Below, one piece after another: positions 7,779 to 11,320 of a stretch of 11,320 nt of DNA. The DNA comes from Dehalococcoidia bacterium (lineage in GTDB: Bacteria > Chloroflexota > Dehalococcoidia > Lucifugimonadales > Lucifugimonadaceae). Location of the stretch: the NCBI GenBank assembly GCA_002700125.1, contig PACM01000023.1, positions 1-11,320 of the forward strand, read 5' to 3'. Position 1 is the first letter of the stretch, and every line of letters begins with the position of its first letter. The notes under the pieces were generated by a model. It was not told where the DNA came from and made no database searches. It saw only the letters and a program-made list of their open reading frames with translations. A program made the position numbers and the translations under genes.

Positions 7779-8321
7779 TTATTCATTTACGAGTTCTTTA
7801 AGAATATTTGTGCAGTGAAGGCTTGATTCTGCAGGTTCTAATCCTTCACAAAGAATAATAACATTACCATAAATGAAATAATCTAAGTACTTCGGCACAA
7901 TTTTTTGCCCTGCAACACCACCCCAATTGCGTCCTTCGCTTGCTAATTTTATTCTATCTTTTAATCCTTCCGGCCATATTGATTCAGATTTTTTTACCAC
8001 TGCGTCTTTCCCGACAACATTGTCGGCAAATGGAACACCATATTCTACTGCATCAAAATGTGTTTGATAAACTCTTACCTCAAAGTCAATGCGGTCTGTT
8101 TGATCTTTCCACATACCGTGCCATGCACTTTCTGCTCTCACAAGTTCAGATACATCATATTCTTTGTAAACTTTGAACCCTATAGATATGAAGTCATCGA
8201 TAGTAGATATTTTTTCTGTGCTGCTGATTCTCTCTAAAGAGTTTTCTTGTTGCTCTGACGTACTAACGCTAGTACATGCAATAGTAAGCATCAAAAATAT
8301 CATTAGCTTCAATTTCTTCAT
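7779..8321 (-). CDS. Lipoprotein of an uncharacterised family, paralogue 1
   Basis: A 180-residue predicted lipoprotein: MKKLK, a hydrophobic stretch, then a lipobox ending TIAC with Cys16 as the lipidation site. A Ser/Gln/Glu-rich linker follows, then a domain shared with the proteins at 8867-9388 and 9389-9961: TIDDF..GFK..KEYDV, DFEVRVY, a DAVEYG helix, W.EGLKDR, KYLDYFIYGN and IILC followed by 11 residues and a second Cys. The two cysteines could form a disulfide outside the cytoplasm. I chose the ATG at 8321; a TTG at 8345 in frame would put eight extra residues before the signal peptide. There is no Shine-Dalgarno sequence; TATCAT lies 6 nt upstream of the ATG. Function unknown. It is divergent from the small membrane gene at 8404. 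Confidence 0.85.
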   Translation of the reverse strand: MKKLKLMIFLMLTIACTSVSTSEQQENSLERISSTEKISTIDDFISIGFKVYKEYDVSELVRAESAWHGMWKDQTDRIDFEVRVYQTHFDAVEYGVPFADNVVGKDAVVKKSESIWPEGLKDRIKLASEGRNWGGVAGQKIVPKYLDYFIYGNVIILCEGLEPAESSLHCTNILKELVNE

Positions 8322-8327
8322 ATCTTG

Positions 8328-8333
8328 ATGATA
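8328..8333 (-). promoter_or_regulatory. -10-like box of lipoprotein 1, leaderless arrangement
   Basis: TATCAT on the minus strand, one mismatch from TATAAT. It ends 6 nt before the ATG at 8321, so transcription would begin at or next to the start codon. No convincing -35 box is seen. Confidence 0.4.
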
Positions 8334-8391
8334 ATGGATTCTCAAAATTCATCCACTTATCTACTTGGGCAAGCATATATATAAAGGCCTG

Positions 8392-8397
8392 TATAAT
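8392..8397 (+). promoter_or_regulatory. Perfect -10 box upstream of the small membrane gene
   Basis: TATAAT ends 6 nt before the GTG start at 8404, placing the transcription start at the start codon (leaderless). It is preceded by AT-rich sequence; the only -35-like hexamer (TTGGGC, 8365-8370) is spaced too far away at 21 bp. Confidence 0.5.
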
Positions 8398-8403
8398 GAT
8401 TAA

Positions 8404-8646
8404 GTGAGTAAGTTATTAACTAGGTTTCTTCCAGTAAACCTTATTGCTGTCTTAATAGCGGTAATTCTTGGGACAATTACAGAAGTTTCTTATAGATATC
8501 CTTCTTTATCTATAATTATAGGATTTTTACTTTCGTTAATTCTTATAGTACCTCAGAGATTGACAATCATAAGGTTTTTTATATGGGCTTGGTTTTTTAT
8601 ATTCTTATTCCTTTTGTTTTTTGCATTCTATACTTCCCTAATTTAA
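8404..8646 (+). CDS. Small hydrophobic membrane protein, unknown
   Basis: An 80-residue, highly hydrophobic product with about three membrane segments: NLIAVLIAVILGTI (12-25), SIIIGFLLSLILIV (35-48) and an aromatic-rich C-terminal helix (58-78, many Phe and Trp), separated by short polar turns (EVSYRYPS; PQRLTIIR). I do not recognise a family. The start is GTG; an ATG six bases upstream in the same frame meets a TGA almost at once and cannot be used. No Shine-Dalgarno sequence is present, but a perfect TATAAT ends 6 nt upstream of the GTG, which supports real, leaderless expression. It stands alone between divergent lipoprotein 1 and the lipoprotein 2-3 pair. Strong hydrophobicity can also arise from AT-rich random frames, so I am only moderately confident it is a gene. 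Confidence 0.55.
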   Translation: MSKLLTRFLPVNLIAVLIAVILGTITEVSYRYPSLSIIIGFLLSLILIVPQRLTIIRFFIWAWFFIFLFLLFFAFYTSLI

Positions 8647-8866
8647 GTCATCATCAACTACTGAGCGAACTTTGGAAAATTTTGTTTGAAAAGGGCTTAT
8701 CACTCTGCATCTACAAAGTTGCAAATGAAGTGGATGTAAATGATTAGGAGCCATTCTTTTTAGTTTGAAGTCCTTTTTTATCCATTATCTCTTCTCTTGC
8801 TCCCATATCTCGTTGAAATTTTAAAATTCCTTTTAATAAAACCTAAGAAACAGATAAAATTTAACA
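8647..8866. other. Intergenic region upstream of the lipoprotein pair
   Basis: About 220 bp with no credible gene. An imperfect inverted repeat, CATCTAC (8708-8714) with GTGGATG (8730-8736), one G-T pair and a 15-nt loop, is present; it lacks a directly following T-run, so I do not call it a terminator. T-rich tracts lie near 8755-8780. A promoter for the lipoprotein pair lies at the right end (8855-8860). Confidence 0.5.
8855..8860 (+). promoter_or_regulatory. -10-like box of the lipoprotein 2-3 operon
   Basis: TAAAAT ends 6 nt before the ATG at 8867, the same spacing as at 8404 and 8321, with no Shine-Dalgarno sequence between. A TTGAAA at 8813-8818 is too far upstream to pair with it; an alternative -10 (TAATAA, 8834-8839) would pair with that -35 at a short 15-bp spacing. 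Confidence 0.4.
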
Positions 8867-9388
8867 ATGAAAAGAATATTATCTTTGATTATCGTATTAT
8901 TTTTTATACTATCTTGCGCTATACAGGAAGAAGTTACAGTTCCTGTAGAAAAAGTAACAGACTCAGGCAAAAACTTCTCCATAGAAGATCTAAAAAAAAT
9001 AGGCTTTAAGCTAAATCATGAATACAAAGTGGAAGATTTGCCTGGTGCAGTTTCGGCATATTTTGGATTCATAAAAAATAACTTAGGGGAGCCTGAGGAT
9101 TATGAAATAAGGTTTTATACAAATCACTCCGATGCAGTGCAGCAAGGGAAGAAATACGTTGACAATGCTACTGGTGAAAATGGATGCATATCAAAAGATT
9201 GCGCTTTGTGGAAAGAAGACTTGAAGCACCGCATACAAATGCATGACTTAGGAACTCTTCATCCAAAATATATGGACTACGTTGTCCATAACAATTTTAT
9301 TTTAATGTGCCCAGGGTATACCGGATCTGAAGCTTTAATGAAATGTACAACAATTTTAGATAAACTTAATCAATCGCACATCGAATAA
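8867..9388 (+). CDS. Lipoprotein of an uncharacterised family, paralogue 2
   Basis: A 173-residue predicted lipoprotein: MKR, a hydrophobic core, and a lipobox ILSC with Cys17. The mature part repeats the family pattern: SIEDLKKIGFK, EYKVEDLPGAVSAYFGF, DYEIRFY, a DAVQQG segment, W.EDLKHR, KYMDYVVHNN and LMCPG with a second cysteine 11 residues on. Unlike its two paralogues it has an extra CX4C pair (GCISKDC) where they have a lysine/serine-rich segment, so a second disulfide is possible. The ATG has no Shine-Dalgarno sequence and sits 6 nt after TAAAAT. Its TAA is immediately followed by the ATG of paralogue 3, so the two are co-transcribed. Function unknown; the protein is probably anchored on the outer face of a membrane. 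Confidence 0.87.
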   Translation: MKRILSLIIVLFFILSCAIQEEVTVPVEKVTDSGKNFSIEDLKKIGFKLNHEYKVEDLPGAVSAYFGFIKNNLGEPEDYEIRFYTNHSDAVQQGKKYVDNATGENGCISKDCALWKEDLKHRIQMHDLGTLHPKYMDYVVHNNFILMCPGYTGSEALMKCTTILDKLNQSHIE

Positions 9389-9961
9389 ATGAAGTTATTA
9401 ATCACAAATGGATCTGGTGAAATCTTAAAAATATTATTACTTACGACTTTATTAATTCTTGCTGTTGCGTGCGGAGAAGAAACTTCTTCAAGTGCTGAGA
9501 ATACTCCTTTAGAAAAAATCACTAATGAGATTGGAATATATACTATTGAAGATTTCAAAAATACAGGATTCAAAATCAATAAGGAATATGATGTTGATGA
9601 ACTAGAAGGTTCTATAGGTGTTTGGTTTGGTTTTTGGAAAAACAATTTAAATAAAGCTTTGGATTATGAAATAAGAATTTATCCTTCTCAACAATTAGCT
9701 CTTGATAAAGGGTTAAATTATGTTGAAGAAGTGATTGGTGAAGATGCTATCTTAAGGAAATCTCTTTCATCTTGGAAAGAGGGGCTTCAGGACAGAAGGA
9801 CAAGAAGCGATTTCAGTATGAGAGGAAGTGAAGCTAACGCCATAAGAGCAAAGTATCTGGACTACATAGTATATGGAAATACAATCATTCTCTGTACAGG
9901 TCTTGATTTAACTTACGCAAGACAAAATTGTTCTGATTTGGCTAATTCTTTGAATAAATAA
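9389..9961 (+). CDS. Lipoprotein of an uncharacterised family, paralogue 3
   Basis: A 190-residue predicted lipoprotein with a longer n-region than its paralogues (MKLLITNGSGE) before the hydrophobic stretch and lipobox AVAC (Cys28). A Ser/Glu-rich linker leads to the shared domain: TIEDFKNTGFKINKEYDV, GVWFGFWKNN, DYEIRIYPS, W.EGLQDRR, KYLDYIVYGN, and IILC with a second cysteine 11 residues later. It is closest by eye to paralogue 1 in the C-terminal half and to paralogue 2 in GF.KNNL. The ATG follows directly after the stop of paralogue 2 with no spacer, so translation is probably coupled. The start codon could be slightly misplaced given the unusual polar n-region, but no other ATG precedes the signal sequence. 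Function unknown. Confidence 0.87.
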   Translation: MKLLITNGSGEILKILLLTTLLILAVACGEETSSSAENTPLEKITNEIGIYTIEDFKNTGFKINKEYDVDELEGSIGVWFGFWKNNLNKALDYEIRIYPSQQLALDKGLNYVEEVIGEDAILRKSLSSWKEGLQDRRTRSDFSMRGSEANAIRAKYLDYIVYGNTIILCTGLDLTYARQNCSDLANSLNK

Positions 9962-10044
9962 TCACAGCCACGCGTGGGTTGAGTCAAAGTTGGGGTGGAA
10001 ACTATATCCAACACCAGCAAATAGTGTATATTTTAGGTTCAATT

Positions 10045-10082
10045 GGGGCTGTAGCTCAGCTGGAAGAGCGCTTCGATGGCAT
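10045..10082 (+). pseudogene. tRNA-Ala(GGC) 5' half, truncated after the anticodon loop
   Basis: The 38 nt read as a normal alanine tRNA start: GGGGCTG acceptor strand, TA, D-arm GCTC-AGCTGGAA-GAGC, G, anticodon stem CTTCG and the 7-nt loop ATGGCAT with anticodon GGC at 10078-10080. The expected 3' strand CGAAG, variable loop, GGTTCGA T-arm and CAGCCCC acceptor strand are absent both directly after and in the next several hundred bases. The break falls exactly at the end of the anticodon loop. A TATATT at 10027-10032 could be the old -10 box. As it stands this cannot make a tRNA. Confidence 0.85.
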
Positions 10083-10176
10083 TTATCTACTGACAGACTT
10101 TCCTGTGCAATAACGTAAACTTCGCAACCTAAAACCACCTTACAATGTACTATGCTGTCTATTACGGACAATATAG

Positions 10177-10211
10177 GTTGTGGTATACGTTGTGGTATGA
10201 GGGGGTATACC
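10177..10211 (+). repeat. Phased GTTGTGGTAT direct repeats
   Basis: GTTGTGGTAT occurs at 10177-10186 and 10189-10198 (12-bp period), followed by a related GGGGGTAT ending at 10208 (10-bp period from the previous GGTAT), which runs into the palindrome GGTATACC (10204-10211). Near-helical spacing suggests binding sites for one protein. Lying about 95 bp past the broken tRNA, they could be arm-type sites of a tyrosine integrase; this is inference. Confidence 0.55.
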
Positions 10212-10300
10212 TTAGCAAATCATCAATAGTGGCGGTAGATACCATAGCCTCGACTTTATTTTCTACCAATGAAAGAGTTTTAAGTTTAAAATAATTTAAT

Positions 10301-11320
10301 ATGAGTATCATACTTAAAAAGGTCATATCTTTATTTGTAGTTTTTGCAATCGCAACACCCATTTTAGCCTCAGAAACTGTCTTTCCTTTTGTTGTGGGGA
10401 AAGCAATTTGGTTCAGATCAATGGTATGGATCCTGTGTGCTTTATGGGGATTATTAATTATAAGAGAACGAAAATATATGCCACAACAAAATTTTACATT
10501 TCTCTTATTCGGAATAGTTGTTTTTTTGCAGATCCTTTCAGCTATTTCAGGGTACAGTTTAGTGAATAGTTTTTGGACTAATTTAGAGAGGATGCAGGGA
10601 ATAATTCAGTCTGTTCACTTATTAGTGTTCTCTTTAATACTTTTCTCAATCTTTAAATCATTTAAAGAATGGATATTCATTTTAAGATCTGTGGCGGCTG
10701 TAGGATTGTTAGTTGCATTTTTTGGTTTCCTTGAATCATTCGGTATATTTCTGCCTAACATATTCAACATTCCTTTTGCCCCCCTTACTTTAGAACAGAC
10801 AGTTGCTATTAACTATGTTCCAGAACTAGAAGCCTATGCCGATCTTAGTTACAACGTAATACCTAATTCAAGTTTAGCTTCAACAATTGGAAATTCGGTA
10901 TATTTATCGTGGTACCTGAGTATTGTTTTCATTATTACATTGGGTCTTATCTTTTACGACATCAAGAATAAAGGAATGTCCTTGATCATATTTAGCGAGA
11001 AAACTTCAATACTAAATATTTTAACGTTACTTTTCTCTTCTTGGTGTATCTTGTATAACTTTTCGAGAGGAGCAATTCTATCTATTACCTTTGGGATAGT
11101 GTTCTTTCTGGTATTCGTTCTGTTTATAAGCAGATATAAAAAATTAAAGTTATTCTTAGCAGGATTCCTTTCCATAATGTTTTTAGGGGTTTTTCTAATT
11201 ATGGTTATGATTCCAAAAATTGAAAACGATCGTTTAGAATTAAGAAAGACAGTTGCTATTAACTATGTTCCAGAACTAGAAGCCTATGCCGATCTTAGTT
11301 ACAACGGAATATATGACTTA
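10301..11320 (+). CDS. O-antigen ligase/polymerase-like (Wzy_C-type) membrane protein, 3' end beyond window
   Basis: I translated 340 codons with no stop up to the window edge. The product is a polytopic membrane protein with at least seven hydrophobic segments. It has the layout of the O-antigen ligase / Wzy / PglL family: a motif STIGNSVYLSWYL (194-206), like the family's STxGNPNxLxxYL, then a further helix and SRGAIL (255-260), like the usual SRGAxLG. Known members join or transfer lipid-linked glycans on the outer face of the inner membrane; the functional periplasmic loop would lie beyond this edge. The ATG has no Shine-Dalgarno sequence; TAAAAT (10287-10292) lies 8 nt upstream. The oddity is an exact 19-residue repeat (TVAINYVPELEAYADLSYN) at 167-185 and 317-335, identical at the DNA level. 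Confidence 0.75.
   Translation, partial: MSIILKKVISLFVVFAIATPILASETVFPFVVGKAIWFRSMVWILCALWGLLIIRERKYMPQQNFTFLLFGIVVFLQILSAISGYSLVNSFWTNLERMQGIIQSVHLLVFSLILFSIFKSFKEWIFILRSVAAVGLLVAFFGFLESFGIFLPNIFNIPFAPLTLEQTVAINYVPELEAYADLSYNVIPNSSLASTIGNSVYLSWYLSIVFIITLGLIFYDIKNKGMSLIIFSEKTSILNILTLLFSSWCILYNFSRGAILSITFGIVFFLVFVLFISRYKKLKLFLAGFLSIMFLGVFLIMVMIPKIENDRLELRKTVAINYVPELEAYADLSYNGIYDL
10797..10856 (+). repeat. 60-bp exact direct repeat, copy 1
   Basis: Identical over 60 of 60 bases to 11247-11306 and in the same reading frame of the ligase-like gene, 450 bp (150 codons) apart. This copy lies just before the conserved STIGN motif. Confidence 0.95.
11247..11306 (+). repeat. 60-bp exact direct repeat, copy 2
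   Basis: Second copy of 10797-10856, ending 14 bp before the window edge. The bases on either side differ from copy 1 (A before, G after, against C before and T after). Confidence 0.95.

Larger units (their letters stand above)
9962..10300. other. Gene-free scar region with tRNA fragment and phased repeats
   Basis: About 340 bp without a credible protein gene. It holds a perfect 10-bp palindrome CCACGCGTGG (9968-9977), half a tRNA-Ala (10045-10082), two exact GTTGTGGTAT copies with a related GGGGGTATACC (10177-10211), and an inverted TGGTAT at 10239-10244. The mixture of a broken tRNA and short phased repeats is what one would expect at the end of an integrated or decayed element, but no integrase gene is visible in the window. 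Confidence 0.5.

Noticed and set aside
8708-8736. CATCTAC/GTGGATG hairpin as a terminator or small RNA
   Set aside because: Only seven pairs, including one G-T, a 15-nt loop and no U-tract.
9968-9977. CCACGCGTGG as a terminator for the lipoprotein operon
   Set aside because: A perfect palindrome with no loop and no following T-run; it could be a protein-binding site or chance.
9962-10171. Minus-strand open frame of 69 codons
   Set aside because: It runs backwards through the tRNA-Ala fragment, so its sequence is explained by the tRNA, and it has no family resemblance.
10162-10362. Minus-strand open frame of 66 codons
   Set aside because: It overlaps the start of the ligase-like gene and the repeat array; no recognisable protein and no ribosome binding site seen.
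10083-10700. Group I intron interrupting the tRNA-Ala anticodon loop
   Set aside because: No CGAAG 3' stem strand, T-arm or acceptor 3' strand is found downstream, so there is no 3' exon to splice to.
1-11320. CRISPR arrays, insertion sequences, rRNA
   Set aside because: No spaced repeat array, transposase, terminal inverted repeats or rRNA-like sequence was seen. The only long exact repeat I noticed is the 60-bp pair.

Overview
This is an AT-rich bacterial window, dense with genes and holding accessory metabolism plus cell-envelope genes. The lineage cannot be fixed from the sequence. From memory of similar proteins, the run of small EYDV-type lipoproteins, a DHA2 exporter and duplicated short-chain dehydrogenases recall marine Chloroflexota of the SAR202/Dehalococcoidia kind. 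That is a weak inference; no database was consulted.

Region 1 (1-6063, continuing into 7740) is a metabolic island of two divergent transcription units that share a 55-bp intergenic region (3516-3570). The leftward unit is an acetoacetate decarboxylase-superfamily protein (2661-3515), a short-chain dehydrogenase (1831-2664, 4-bp ATGA overlap) and an acetoacetyl-CoA synthetase (1838 to beyond the left edge, TTG start, 8-bp overlap). The rightward unit is a ThDP-dependent acetolactate-synthase-like enzyme (3571-5247), a second short-chain dehydrogenase (5254-6063), a 14-helix DHA2 major facilitator exporter (6074-7489) and a small membrane protein (7492-7740), all spaced by 10 bp or less. A reasonable reading is a pathway for a keto or diketo compound that ends in acetoacetate, which is activated to acetoacetyl-CoA. 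The substrate is unknown. The decarboxylase homologue lacks two of the active-site residues expected for true acetoacetate decarboxylase.

Region 2 (7779-9961) is a cluster of three paralogous lipoproteins of unknown function: one leftward (7779-8321) and two rightward and abutting (8867-9388, 9389-9961). A small hydrophobic protein (8404-8646) sits among them. The three share a C-terminal domain with an invariant CX11C pair. The genes here that begin a transcript have no Shine-Dalgarno sequence; a -10-like box ends exactly 6 nt before the start codon, which suggests leaderless mRNAs.

Region 3 (9962-10300) has no gene. It holds the 5' half of a tRNA-Ala(GGC), broken at the end of the anticodon loop, followed by phased GTTGTGGTAT repeats. 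It looks like the scar of an integration or excision.

Region 4 (10301 to the right edge) is an O-antigen ligase/polymerase-like membrane protein, open at the window end. It contains an exact 60-bp direct repeat, in frame and 450 bp apart, whose second copy lies 14 bp from the edge. This is either a very recent internal duplication or an assembly artefact.
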